Positions 19,948 through 28,909 of a stretch of DNA of 64,000 bases are shown in pieces (positions within the stretch are counted from its first letter, which is position 1; every line of letters begins with the position of its first letter). The notes beneath the pieces were generated by a model. The model was not told where the DNA came from. It did no database searches and was given only the letters and a program-made list of their open reading frames with translations. The translations under genes and the position numbers were made by a program. Source of the stretch: Bin87 sp965220095. GTDB taxonomy: Bacteria; Chloroflexota; Dehalococcoidia; Lucifugimonadales; UBA3495. Location of the stretch: NCBI GenBank assembly GCA_965220095.1, contig OZ244805.1, positions 2,418,001 to 2,482,000 on the forward strand, in the 5' to 3' direction.

Positions 19948-20400
19948 TCAACCAGGGTCAGGGTCCTTGAATAGCGCAGTTCTCTTTCCGTCTCCAACTC
20001 CGTTCGTTGGTGGCCTGACGGTAACGGTGATCTGCCCCCAGGAAAGTGGCCCAGACGAGTCAGGAGCATGCGGTAATTCAGGTTTCGACATTCCTTGACG
20101 AACCTCGACGAACCTCCTGGTGGTGTAGCACCGGCCGGCTGACGCCGTTATGCGCCTGGCGCCCGGCGACGCCATCGTTTCCCACGCGGCGTCCTGTTCC
20201 CGGGTGCCATCGGCTGGGGTGAGCCCGAAGTCCACCACCAACCCTTCCCGTGGCAGAATTGCCGCTCGCTGCGCGGCGAGAAACGAACCACCAGCAGGCT
20301 GGCCTTCAGCAGATGCTCCGGCGGTATCGACGCTCGATCCTGGGCGGCGTACATCAGGTCAACGGTGGGAGAAACCTGGGCCAAGTTCCGGTTCACCATA
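19948..20400 (-). pseudogene. IS5-family transposase remnant
   Basis: The N-terminal piece (start ~20400) reads VSPTVDLMYAAQDRASIPPE and HLLKASLLVVRFSPRSERQF, the first domain of an IS5-type transposase. It is joined by deletion to VVDFGLTPADGTREQDAAWE (~20240), homologous to the fragment at 4405. Catalytic residues are mostly missing. It lies against the right flank of IS copy B, as the related fragment does for copy A, so the IS4-clan element may have inserted near similar IS5 copies. Confidence 0.65.
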
Positions 20401-20561
20401 GGATTCGTCCGCCGAGTGCGATGACGTTGTGGGATCAGGGCGTCCGGCGTCGCCGCCCCGATCGACTGCTTTTCCGACGCCCTCTACAGGTGGACAATCC
20501 GGTTTGCAGCCGCCGAATCTCAGAGATTTCCGGCTCACCTGGTGCCCTTTAGCGCCGGCCT

Positions 20562-21392
20562 TTACCGCCAGTCGTGGCGAGGATCCCAGCCCAGCAGTCG
20601 TCGCGCCTTTTCCGTACTGATCACGCTGGCGGCGCCGCTCAGCCCATCGCGTATCTCCACCCGGTCGCCAAAGTTGTTTTTGACAAGGTCAATCGTAGGC
20701 TCTTTGAAACGACTGGAAGGCTGGGCGATCATGAATGCCTCATACTCTGCTATCTCTGCATCCAGTGACAATACGTGGGCCTCGGCCACGTCTCTGGCGT
20801 CAGCGTAGGCCCACATCACCAGTGTCAGGGGATTCTCCGGCGTGGGAGCCGGCCAGGGGAACTCCGCCTGGACTTCCGGAAGCGCCACATTGGTAAACCG
20901 CAGGCTGACGACGGTGGTGTTTGAATTGCGGGCGATCATTCTGCCGATATCCTCTCCAACCTGCTTGGACAGGCCGTAGGGCTCGAAAGGCATCATCGGA
21001 TGTTCCTCGTCCAATGGCAGATACAGCGGCACGAAGGCGTTCCCATCGTGGGCCCACCCCATGCCGAAGGCGCTGGACGAGAACACTACACGCCGCAGTC
21101 CCAACTCCGCCGCCGACATCATGACGTTGAAGGTGCTGGCCACGTTATTTTCGAAAATAACCCTTGGGTCTTCCCGCAGCGGCCCGGGGATAGCTCCCAG
21201 GTGGACGACGGCTTCCGCGGCCTTGAGAATACCCTCCACTGCCTTGGCGTCCACGAGATCGCATCGCACAAACTCGGCTGGAAGGTCATCGGTAGCCGAT
21301 CGGTCTGTCGCCAGGACTTCTCTCTTTTGGTCCACCAGCAACTGGACTACCCGGCGCCCCAGCCTTCCCGACGCTCCCGTTACTACTATCAT
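20562..21392 (-). CDS. NAD-dependent epimerase/dehydratase (extended SDR)
   Basis: A 276-residue extended short-chain dehydrogenase. The Rossmann nucleotide motif is VVTGASGRLGRRV at the N-terminus, the active-site SSSAFG is near residue 102 and YGLSKQVGE supplies the YxxxK catalytic pair (~residue 140). Length and motifs fit UDP-sugar 4-epimerase-like or uronate-dehydrogenase-like enzymes; the substrate cannot be read. The start at 21392 follows GGAGGAAAAG. It lies 211 bases downstream of the amidase on the same strand, so the two may share a transcript with the neighbouring catabolic set. Confidence 0.85.
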   Translation of the reverse strand: MIVVTGASGRLGRRVVQLLVDQKREVLATDRSATDDLPAEFVRCDLVDAKAVEGILKAAEAVVHLGAIPGPLREDPRVIFENNVASTFNVMMSAAELGLRRVVFSSSAFGMGWAHDGNAFVPLYLPLDEEHPMMPFEPYGLSKQVGEDIGRMIARNSNTTVVSLRFTNVALPEVQAEFPWPAPTPENPLTLVMWAYADARDVAEAHVLSLDAEIAEYEAFMIAQPSSRFKEPTIDLVKNNFGDRVEIRDGLSGAASVISTEKARRLLGWDPRHDWR

Positions 21393-21603
21393 CTTTTCCT
21401 CCGGCAGATTCCTTTGGTCGATTACTTGACCAGCTCACCGCATGAGGGCTACCGGAATCTCATGGATGATCCAGTCCGCGGATACCTCGGTAATCGATTG
21501 TTGAAGGCGACTCCCATCCTTCCAGAAGTCCCGGACGCGGTTGACAGATCTCCACGCCCAGCGGGCGGCTGGAATCCAGCCGCGCTGTTGCCGTAGCCAC
21601 CGT

Positions 21604-23109
21604 CTAATTGTTTCCTCCGAAGGCGTCGGCGGCGCGAAGGACCGTTGCGTCATCCCCCGTGCGCCCCACCAGCATCATGCCGATGGGCAGGCCATCGGAT
21701 CCTCCGCACGGCACCGTGATGGCCGGATGGCCGGTTACGTCGAAGGGACAGGTGTTGGGAATCATTTCCAGCGCCCGGTCGGTGTACTCCTGGCGACTGC
21801 AATCGGCCGGCGGAATGACCGTCGCCTTCATTGGCAGGGTGGGCATCACCAGCAGGTCATACTCGCTGAGCGCCTGGTCGTAGGCTTGGGTCAACGTCCT
21901 GGCCAGGTTCTGAGCCTTGGAGTAGTAATGGCCGTGATACCTGTCCTGCATATATTGTCCCATCAAGACCACCAGCTTGGTGGTTTCCGACAGGTCATCG
22001 GCCCGGCTCTGCAATCCGTGGGCATATACGTCCTGCAAAGCGGTGGTGTAGTGGCCCTTCCAATTGGTGCCCATGCAGTTGCCGGCTACCATCAACATCG
22101 TAGCCCCCTCCACCGCGATGGCCCTCCAAATGTGGATTCCGTCCAGGTGCCAGGGTATGGAAACCGTACCCACCCGCGCCCCCATGCTCTCGAACGAGCG
22201 GGCCGCGTTCTCTACGGCTTGGTCCACGTCAGCTTCAGACTCCGCCATATTGAACCCTTGCTGTACGATGCCCAAGCGGAGCCCCGTCACGTCTCCGGTC
22301 AACGCCTGGGTATAGGCTTGCCCGGAAAGTCCGGCGTTCTGCCTGGGATCCAAACCGTCGGGGCCGGCGACTGCTTCCAGCAACAGCGCCAGGTCGGCGG
22401 CAGTCCGCGCCATCGGCCCCGTGTGGTCCAGGGTCAGTTCGATTGGGAAGACCCCCGTATAGGGGACCAGTCCGTAGGTTGGCTTGAGTCCGTAAATGCC
22501 GCACCAACTGGCTGGTATCCTGATCGACCCACCCTGGTCGCCGCCGATGGCCATGTCCACCTCTCCCGCCGCGACCAACGCCGCGCTGCCGCTGGAGGAG
22601 CCCCCTGCGGTGCGCGTATGGTCATGGGGGTTGCGGACCGGCCCGGTGTCCGACGTATGGCTACCGCCGGAGAAGCACAGGCTTTCGCAGACCGACTTGC
22701 CCTTGACGGAGCCGCCGGCGTCCAGAATCCGGGTGACGAGCGTGGCGTCTACGTCGGGAACGTAGCCTTCAAGGACGCTGGTGCCGTTCATCATGGGAAC
22801 ACCCGCCACGCAGACGTTGTCCTTGATGGCCACGGTTTTGCCGGAGAGGATTCCGCCCTGGGGACCGGTTATGTCGCAACGCCAATACCAGGCCCCCAAT
22901 GGGTTGTCTTCCGGTTGGGGTCGCGCCCCTGGCGACCGGGGGTATTTGACCGGCAAGCTGGGCGCGGTAAGCTGGTCCAACCGGGCATACGAGTCCAGGA
23001 TGGGCTGGCTCAGTTCAATAAAGGACTCCATGTCCGCCGACGAAGGGTTCAGGTTGTAGGACGCTGCAATTCGGAAAAACTCTTCGACCGTGGGGCGTTT
23101 TACCACCAT
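21604..23109 (-). CDS. Amidase signature family amidase
   Basis: A 501-residue enzyme hydrolysing an amide to acid and ammonia. The Ser-cisSer-Lys triad is visible: Lys96 in KTVAIKDNV, the cis-Ser in AGGSSSGSAALV (~171-173) and nucleophile Ser195 in GGDQGGSIRIPAS. The N-terminal ~75 residues (PTVEEFFRIAASYNLNPSSA) resemble the helical extension of nitrile-pathway and Rhodococcus-type amidases. The ATG at 23109 has a GGAGG ribosome site, so the longer open frame upstream is not used. It is divergent from the gamma-glutamyltransferase at 23515; both cleave amide bonds of small nitrogen compounds. Confidence 0.92.
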   Translation of the reverse strand: MVVKRPTVEEFFRIAASYNLNPSSADMESFIELSQPILDSYARLDQLTAPSLPVKYPRSPGARPQPEDNPLGAWYWRCDITGPQGGILSGKTVAIKDNVCVAGVPMMNGTSVLEGYVPDVDATLVTRILDAGGSVKGKSVCESLCFSGGSHTSDTGPVRNPHDHTRTAGGSSSGSAALVAAGEVDMAIGGDQGGSIRIPASWCGIYGLKPTYGLVPYTGVFPIELTLDHTGPMARTAADLALLLEAVAGPDGLDPRQNAGLSGQAYTQALTGDVTGLRLGIVQQGFNMAESEADVDQAVENAARSFESMGARVGTVSIPWHLDGIHIWRAIAVEGATMLMVAGNCMGTNWKGHYTTALQDVYAHGLQSRADDLSETTKLVVLMGQYMQDRYHGHYYSKAQNLARTLTQAYDQALSEYDLLVMPTLPMKATVIPPADCSRQEYTDRALEMIPNTCPFDVTGHPAITVPCGGSDGLPIGMMLVGRTGDDATVLRAADAFGGNN

Positions 23110-23514
23110 GATGATAACCTCCGTTGTATGCCTGAAATCAGTTGCCGGAACCTCAATCACTGACCGATTGCGTGATTTTAATTCGATAGGGCGCGCATCT
23201 TCAGCGGCCGCCGGACCATCGCCTGATACTACCACGGCTGCTGCGGGTCTACGCAGGCTTTGGTTGGGGTTACAAGGCACGGGCAAATCTTTATCCAACG
23301 GATAAATCTCGACATATCGCCATCGAGGAGCAGAGTGAAGTGGCACGCCTTCATTACGACGCGTAGCTCCCCGTCAATCCGGCAACGCTGATTTCTGATA
23401 CCATGCTGCGAAGGCAGGCGCCATTCTCGTCGGCCGATTGGCCCCGACCTTTGCGCTGATCATCAACGGCCGGGCTTCGGTAGAACTAAAACGTCCTTAA
23501 TGTGGAGGCAAAAA
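23110..23514. promoter_or_regulatory. Divergent intergenic region between amidase and GGT genes
   Basis: About 400 bases separate the two starts, so both promoters should be here. A GTGGAGG ribosome site at 23502-23508 sets the GGT start. No unambiguous -35/-10 pair or operator was recognised. Confidence 0.45.
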
Positions 23515-25275
23515 ATGCCAGTCAAAGGGACCACGCTAACCAGTCTTCGTCCATTGATGCAAGGCGTCAACGGAATGGTTGCAGCCAGCCATCCCAGCGC
23601 CGCCATGGCCGGTTTGGAAGTCCTGAAAAACGGTGGCAACGCGATTGACGCCGGAGTAGCCGTTGGCCTGGCGTTGAACGTGGTGCATGTCGATGATTGC
23701 AGCTTCCTGGGCGTGGCGCCCACGGTCATATACCTGGCCGACCGGAAAGAAGTTACCACTATTGACGGGCTCGGGGTCTGGCCCAGGGCCGCGTCGGTCG
23801 AGTACTTTCATAAAAACCACGGCGGAAAGATTCCAACCGGCGTGCTCTCGTCCATAACGCCGGCCGCCGCCGATTCGTGGCTGACGTCTCTGTCCAAATT
23901 TGGCACGATGACCTTCGGACAGGTGGCGACTGCGGCCATCGACCTGGCTGGCAACGGTTTCCCCATGTTTCGTTATCTGGCCGGCCGTTTCAAGACCGCC
24001 TTCGACCAGTACAGCGCCCACCCGTCAACCGCCGAGATCTACCTGCCTGGCGGCCACGCCCCCAAACAGGGGGAGGTGTTCTATCAAAAGGACCTGGCTG
24101 CCACCTTGTCCAAAATCGCGGATGTGGAGGCTTCCAACGCAGGGAAAGGCCGTGAGGCCGCGCTCAAGGCGGCCAGAGACTACATCTACACCGGCGAGCT
24201 GGGCCGCAAGATTGCCGCATTCAACCGGGAGGTGGGGGGTCTCCTCACCGAGGACGACCTGGCCCGGTATCATGTCCAGGTGGGTCCGCCCGTGACGGTA
24301 AATTACAAGGGCTACGACGTCTACAGTACCGGGCCGTGGGGCCAGGGGCCGACGTTCCCCCAAGCCCTCAAGATTCTGGAGGGGTACGACCTGGGTTCCA
24401 TGGGCCACAATTCCGCCGAGTACATCCATACGGTGAGCCAGGCCTTGAATTTGGCCTTTGCCGACCGGGAGCAGTACGTGGGAGACCCGGATTTCGTGGA
24501 CGTGCCAATCAATGAAATGCTGGCGGAGGAATACCTGATCAAGCGTCGCTCTCTGATCGACCCTGACCTGGCTTGGCCGGGCACGCCCCCGGCGGGAGAC
24601 CCGCGAAACGGTAGGGCGACCATCGACGGCGCACCTCAGTCCCCCAAGGAGGCGCAGGTCCCGGTTGGCACAGCAGGGGTAAGTGGCGGCGGAACTTCTT
24701 ATTTCGCCGTGATCGACCGGGATGGAAACATCTTCTCCTGCACCCCCAGCGAGGGCACCAAGAATGGCGGGCCGATAATTCCGGGCACCGGCCTGGCGTT
24801 TTCATTGCGCGGCTCTCAGTCCAAGCTGACCGAAGGCCATCCGGCATCGGTCGCCGGGGGCAAGCGGCCCAGGCTCACTCCGGCGCCTGCGCTGGTGTTG
24901 CGCGACGGCGAGCCCGTGATGGCCCTTGGCGCTCACGGCGGCGACCATATCCCGCAAGGCACTCTGCAACTGCTGTTGAATGTCCTGGAATTTGACCGCG
25001 ACCCTCAAGAGGCCGTGGAGGAACCCCGCTTCTACAGCTATAACTTCCCCAGCTCCAACTGGGCGTCAAGATATGAGCCGGGGATGTTGCGGCTGGAAGG
25101 CCGTATCTCCGATGAAGTGGCCGAGAAATTACGCCGAAAGGGCCACACGATAGAACAATATCCAGATTGGTGGGAGGGTTCAGCCTTGTACTGTGTCATC
25201 ACGCGCAACCCGGAGACCAAGGTGCTACAGGGGGGCGCAGACCCGCGCTGCGAGGCCTACGCCGTAGGTTTCTAG
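23515..25275 (+). CDS. Gamma-glutamyltransferase family protein
   Basis: A 586-residue member of the N-terminal nucleophile hydrolase gamma-glutamyltransferase family, which transfers or hydrolyses gamma-glutamyl groups. The precursor is expected to cleave itself before Thr394 (GGGTSYFAVID), which becomes the nucleophile. Family landmarks include NGGNAIDAGVAVGLAL near residue 40, a GP..YSTGPWGQGP block, and GTGLAFSLRG and GGDHIPQGTLQ. No signal peptide was seen, so it may act in the cytoplasm, as the amide-cleaving relatives do. The start at 23515 lies directly after GTGGAGG. Confidence 0.9.
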   Translation: MPVKGTTLTSLRPLMQGVNGMVAASHPSAAMAGLEVLKNGGNAIDAGVAVGLALNVVHVDDCSFLGVAPTVIYLADRKEVTTIDGLGVWPRAASVEYFHKNHGGKIPTGVLSSITPAAADSWLTSLSKFGTMTFGQVATAAIDLAGNGFPMFRYLAGRFKTAFDQYSAHPSTAEIYLPGGHAPKQGEVFYQKDLAATLSKIADVEASNAGKGREAALKAARDYIYTGELGRKIAAFNREVGGLLTEDDLARYHVQVGPPVTVNYKGYDVYSTGPWGQGPTFPQALKILEGYDLGSMGHNSAEYIHTVSQALNLAFADREQYVGDPDFVDVPINEMLAEEYLIKRRSLIDPDLAWPGTPPAGDPRNGRATIDGAPQSPKEAQVPVGTAGVSGGGTSYFAVIDRDGNIFSCTPSEGTKNGGPIIPGTGLAFSLRGSQSKLTEGHPASVAGGKRPRLTPAPALVLRDGEPVMALGAHGGDHIPQGTLQLLLNVLEFDRDPQEAVEEPRFYSYNFPSSNWASRYEPGMLRLEGRISDEVAEKLRRKGHTIEQYPDWWEGSALYCVITRNPETKVLQGGADPRCEAYAVGF

Positions 25276-25438
25276 GCCCGGCGCAAATACTGACAATCAA
25301 CCGAGGAGGTGGCCCAACCGGACACCACGATCCAACAACCCGCCGCTGCCAGTTGATTCATCCTTGTCAGACAAAGTCCTAACTTTCGCACCTCAGGAGA
25401 CCATAAGCCGAACCTTCGAGTTGTTGATGGACCTCTGA

Positions 25439-26434
25439 TCAGATTGCCGGCGTTGATCGAGGCATTCGGCGCGGCGGGTTCTGTACTTCCTGCAAACTGG
25501 TCAGATCCAGGTGCGGAATGTCCACGTCGATAAACTCCGATACGCCGTCGGCCAGCTTATTGTAGCTTTCAAACCAGGCCCGCAACCGACCACGCCATGC
25601 CTCCAGCCCACCACTGGCATGGAGCTCGAAAACCGCCTCCCGTCCGTCCAAACCGGAGGAGACTTGGTCCCAGGCAAGCTGCAGGAGCGCCGCGCGTTGC
25701 AGGGCAGTGTAGCCGCCCCCGCCAAAGGCGTCTTCCAGTTCGGCGGCCATGTCCGGGTCGGCGAAGTCGGTGTCGGCAGGGGCATTGACCAACGACGATC
25801 CGGGAAGGCCGCGCAGGATTTCAGACATGCGCTGGCGGACTCTGAGGGCGTTGAGTCCTGCCGCGGCAACGTGGAGCTGGTTGGGCAGGGCATGGCCGCT
25901 CTCCGTCGTCTCCGGCTCCAGTTCCGCCGCCGTCATGCAGGTGCGAGTGGTCTGGACGTTGACGGTCAGTTCGGCCAGCTGCTCGATGGTCTGCGCATTT
26001 TCCCTCAGGCCCATGACTTCAGCCAAGGCAAGCGCTATACCCAGCGTCAGCTCAGCGTCCTCCGAGGAGTTGTTCAGCCGCTTGAGAACGTTCAGCATTC
26101 CCAGGGCGATCAAGGCACCGTAGCCTGGGGTGTGGGTCATGTTGCCACCGGTCAGGAAATGCACCGTGCTAATGGCTTTCCCCAGGCATCTCAAATCGGC
26201 GGACGTCTTCGGAGGTGTGAGCGCAAGCGGATACCGCTGGCCGTTTCCGTCAGCCTCGGTCACAAGGGTGTCCTGCCAGGCGGGGTCGAAGTGGCGGTCA
26301 TACCACGCGGCGTACTCATCCACCATGACCGACGTCGCCGGGTGGGTCGTAACGTCCGCCACGGCGCCTTCCCCCACCACCCACACGTTGCGTCCGTCGC
26401 GTAAACTCTCTTTGTACTCAGCCTCGGTCCGCAT
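25439..26434 (-). CDS. 4-hydroxyphenylacetate 3-hydroxylase (HpaB)-like protein lacking the middle domain
   Basis: From Met at 26434 the protein (331 residues) starts like HpaB (RTEAEYKESLRDGRNVWVVG, VADVTTHPAT) and reaches LTGGNMTHTPGYGAL, but then passes straight to the C-terminal helical domain (GIALALAEVMGLRENAQTIE, QLAELTVNVQTTRTCMTAAE). HpaB enzymes are ~480-520 residues; the missing ~150 are the beta-domain that helps bind reduced FAD. The frame is open throughout, so this is an in-frame deletion or a divergent family form. Activity as a flavin monooxygenase is doubtful. It is convergent with the GGT gene. Confidence 0.7.
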   Translation of the reverse strand: MRTEAEYKESLRDGRNVWVVGEGAVADVTTHPATSVMVDEYAAWYDRHFDPAWQDTLVTEADGNGQRYPLALTPPKTSADLRCLGKAISTVHFLTGGNMTHTPGYGALIALGMLNVLKRLNNSSEDAELTLGIALALAEVMGLRENAQTIEQLAELTVNVQTTRTCMTAAELEPETTESGHALPNQLHVAAAGLNALRVRQRMSEILRGLPGSSLVNAPADTDFADPDMAAELEDAFGGGGYTALQRAALLQLAWDQVSSGLDGREAVFELHASGGLEAWRGRLRAWFESYNKLADGVSEFIDVDIPHLDLTSLQEVQNPPRRMPRSTPAI

Positions 26435-26564
26435 GTTTGCACCTTCCAGAAGATAGCTGGGCCCATTTCTAAACTGGTAACTTGACACAGCAGTGGTAGG
26501 GGGTGTTGAGCTCACCTCCTGGTTCACGGTCACCCTGATATCCCTCCAAGCCGAGGCGGGCTAG

Positions 26565-26917
26565 CAGCCCGTCTGAGGATTGGGGGCTAAGGCTATCCGT
26601 AGAGCAGCACCTTGACTATCATCCCAGGCTTTCACATCCGGGGATGGTAGGGGCCCCACCACGGCTCTCCACCTCGTAGCGGGCGGTGATGTCCGACAGG
26701 GCCGGCCCCCGCGAAAGCGGGGGTCCAGTTGGTCCACCACGTCGGAGATGAAGTAGACCAGATGATCTTCAGGCAACCACTCCCGCAGGGCAGCGGGCAG
26801 CAGCAACTGCTGGGCGGGATCGTAGGGAAGGTAAGTCTTGCTCATCGCCAACTCCGCACAACTGAACTGCCCCCCTCATACCCTTCGGCCCGACAACCGT
26901 GTTTCTCGGACGTCCTG
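26565..26917 (-). mobile_element. IS1182 deletion derivative (~350 bp)
   Basis: The left end CAGCCCGTCTGAG follows CTAG; the right end (reverse complement CAGGACGTCCGAGA) is a degenerate form of the IS1182 terminus. It retains the transposase start SKTYLPYDPAQQLLLPAALR and EDHLVYFISDVVDQLD, then a hairpin insertion at 26701-26728 and a small piece of the 3' region. The rest is deleted. The right-hand CTAG is lost. It ends 13 bases before the CRISPR array. Confidence 0.75.
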
Positions 26918-26930
26918 CCACGTGCAGAGA

Positions 26931-27263
26931 GGTCTATCCCCGCGTGTGCGGGGGAACCTCGGCAATGGTAATGCGCCGGGTTTCCGGGCCGGGTCTATCC
27001 CCGCGTGTGCGGGGGAACCGAAGGAATCGAGAGAGGCATGGCGTCGGTAGTGGGTCTATCCCCGCGCGTGCGGGGGAACCGCCCCTGCTGACTGGATGCT
27101 GGCGCTCAACTACGGTCTATCCCCGCGTGTGCGGGGGAACCGAAACCGGCGTTGGTGGCGATAATCTCGCCGCGGGTCTATCCCCGCGTGTGCGGGGGAA
27201 CCGTCTTGCCTCAAGTCGCTCATAGTCTCGCTCCCGGTCTATCCCCGCGCGTGCGGGGATACG
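26931..27263 (-). CRISPR. CRISPR array, 6 repeats and 5 spacers, type I-E-like, no cas genes
   Basis: Repeats of 28 bases lie at 26931, 26992, 27053, 27114, 27175 and 27236, with five spacers of exactly 33 bases. The repeat core is a hairpin CCCCGCGTGTGCGGGG. On the reverse strand the repeat starts GGTTCCCCCGC and ends GCGGGGATAGACC, matching type I-E repeats, so transcription is expected from high to low coordinates. Two repeats have CGCGCG for CGCGTG, and the repeat at 27236 is altered at its outer end (..GATACG). No cas gene is in the window, and the predicted leader position is occupied by the recombinase gene. Confidence 0.95.
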
Positions 27264-28889
27264 TTGTTCTAAAAGAATTTCTTCGTCGTCCAAGGACACC
27301 GTTGTCGAGTATCCGGACTCCGTTTCTTGGGTGTTGGGCAGCGGGAGGCCGTAGTGGATTGTTGCGGTGCCGTGCGCAACATCCACCTGCTTGATAAATC
27401 CCCGCAAAAGCGTTCTGGCAGTGGATGTGTCGTCGGCTTCCAGATAGGTCCGCAGGTCCATTGCGGCTTCGATGATGGCTTCGGGCTCGGTGGCAAACGT
27501 CAGCGTCTCCGCAACGTCGTCGTCCAGGGCGCTGCTCTGGGATTCGAGGCCTTGTTTTTCTTTGCCGAGCGTTTCGAGATCGTCCATTAGGCTGTGGACG
27601 GCTATGGGGTGAGAATCCTCATAGGTCTTTATCTTCTCTTTCAGGTTGCCTGCTTCCCGGTTGATTTCCCTGATGCGCTTCTTGATGGCGGCCTGGCGCT
27701 CCCGTTCTTCGGCCACCAGTTGGGAGCTGTTCTCGTTGATGTACTGGATTTGTCCTTCCAGAACATCCCTGGTGAGGGCGCGCTCAAGGAGTGCGCTTAC
27801 GATGATGTTCAGGAGCGGATCGAGCGGCACGTTTTTTGACTGGCAATACGCGACGCCGGTGTTCTTCTTCACGCTGCAGATCAGTTCCTTGCCGTCTCGG
27901 CCGTTCATTATGATCATGTTGGGAGGAGGTTCGCCCGAGTGGGCGGAGGGGTTCGTGCATTTGATCAATTCACTCAGAGGGTTGGGACTGACTTTGGACC
28001 TGGGTGAAGCTGTCCGGGGCCTGGTGCTGTCCGCTATGCTTTGTTGCACGCGGTTGAACAGGGTTTCGTCGACCAGCTGTTCGTGGGCTCCTACGAACAC
28101 CGTTAGCTCGTGCAGCCTGCGGTTTCTGGGAAATTTCGATCTGGATGTCTTGAAGTAGTGCAGTTCGCCTATGTTCGCGCGGTTTTTCAGGATAAAGATG
28201 ATGGAGCCTTTCGGCCATCTGCTGAGGCCGGTCGGGCTTGGAATCTCCAGCTTCATGAGCTCTTCGCAGATCTCACCGGTCCTTTTCCCTTGGTCTCTCA
28301 TCTCGTACATCATTTTGACGTGCTCTGCGTGAACTTCGTGTGGCACGTATATTGGGTGCAGTTGACCCTGTTCTCCTGCTACCCAGCCGCGTTTGTAGCC
28401 GTAAGGGATTTTCGAACTGCAGGCGTAGCCGGCTTCGATGGCGTCCCTTTGTCCTCTTAGTGAGAGACGGGAGATTTCTCTGGACTGGTTGTGGTTGAGG
28501 GAGAATTGGATGTCCCAGCTAATATCGTCGGTATCTGAGCGTTTGCCGTCTTTCACGCTGTGGACGGTGATGTCGGCTTCATCGAGCATTGCCAGGTAAA
28601 TGTGCGGGTCGACCTTGCTTCGGCTGTACCTGGATAGGTCAGGGAACACGATGTGGCCAATGTCATTGGCGGGGTCCAGGGCTTTTGAGATCATCAAGAG
28701 GAACCCGTCCCGTTTGTCGGTGCTGAGGCCGCTGCCCACGTCGTCAAAGCAGCCCGCTTCAACCAGACCCATGGCTGCTGCGTACTTCGCCATGTCGTTG
28801 TACTGCCCGGTGTCGGAAAGTTCGTTTTGTCCAGAGCTTGACCGGCGTGTGTAGAAGTATGCGCGGTTTGATTGTTTCTGCATCGTCAT
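27117..28889 (-). CDS. Large serine recombinase whose 3' end runs through the CRISPR array
   Basis: A site-specific recombinase of ~590 codons. The resolvase domain has YTRRSS with candidate nucleophile Ser17 and FPDLSRYSRSK; a recombinase domain (GYACSSKIPYGYKRGWVAG) and a long coiled coil (~residues 400-490) follow. The natural frame reaches LDDEEILLEQ at ~27264 and then continues, without a stop, through CRISPR repeats and spacers for ~48 residues. Its original C-terminus has therefore probably been lost at the junction. The start at 28889 follows AGGAGT. It lies 20 bases downstream of the XRE regulator gene, probably in one operon. Confidence 0.85.
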   Translation of the reverse strand: MTMQKQSNRAYFYTRRSSSGQNELSDTGQYNDMAKYAAAMGLVEAGCFDDVGSGLSTDKRDGFLLMISKALDPANDIGHIVFPDLSRYSRSKVDPHIYLAMLDEADITVHSVKDGKRSDTDDISWDIQFSLNHNQSREISRLSLRGQRDAIEAGYACSSKIPYGYKRGWVAGEQGQLHPIYVPHEVHAEHVKMMYEMRDQGKRTGEICEELMKLEIPSPTGLSRWPKGSIIFILKNRANIGELHYFKTSRSKFPRNRRLHELTVFVGAHEQLVDETLFNRVQQSIADSTRPRTASPRSKVSPNPLSELIKCTNPSAHSGEPPPNMIIMNGRDGKELICSVKKNTGVAYCQSKNVPLDPLLNIIVSALLERALTRDVLEGQIQYINENSSQLVAEERERQAAIKKRIREINREAGNLKEKIKTYEDSHPIAVHSLMDDLETLGKEKQGLESQSSALDDDVAETLTFATEPEAIIEAAMDLRTYLEADDTSTARTLLRGFIKQVDVAHGTATIHYGLPLPNTQETESGYSTTVSLDDEEILLEQRIPARAGIDRERDYERLEARRFPRTRGDRPAARLSPPTPVSVPPHTRG

Positions 28890-28909
28890 CTGGGACTCCT
28901 GGTAATCTG

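Noticed and set aside
21541..23163. Long forward frame opposite the amidase gene
   Set aside because: A high-GC antisense shadow: low-complexity His/Arg/Gly composition with no domain, while the reverse strand has the full amidase triad.
26561..26930. CRISPR leader at the low-coordinate side of the array
   Set aside because: This side is an IS1182 remnant, and repeat orientation places the leader at the other end.
26931..28889. An active CRISPR-Cas system
   Set aside because: No cas1, cas2, cas3 or Cascade gene is present, the predicted leader is replaced by the recombinase gene, and the Cas4-like nuclease at 43202 is 16 kb away in another context.
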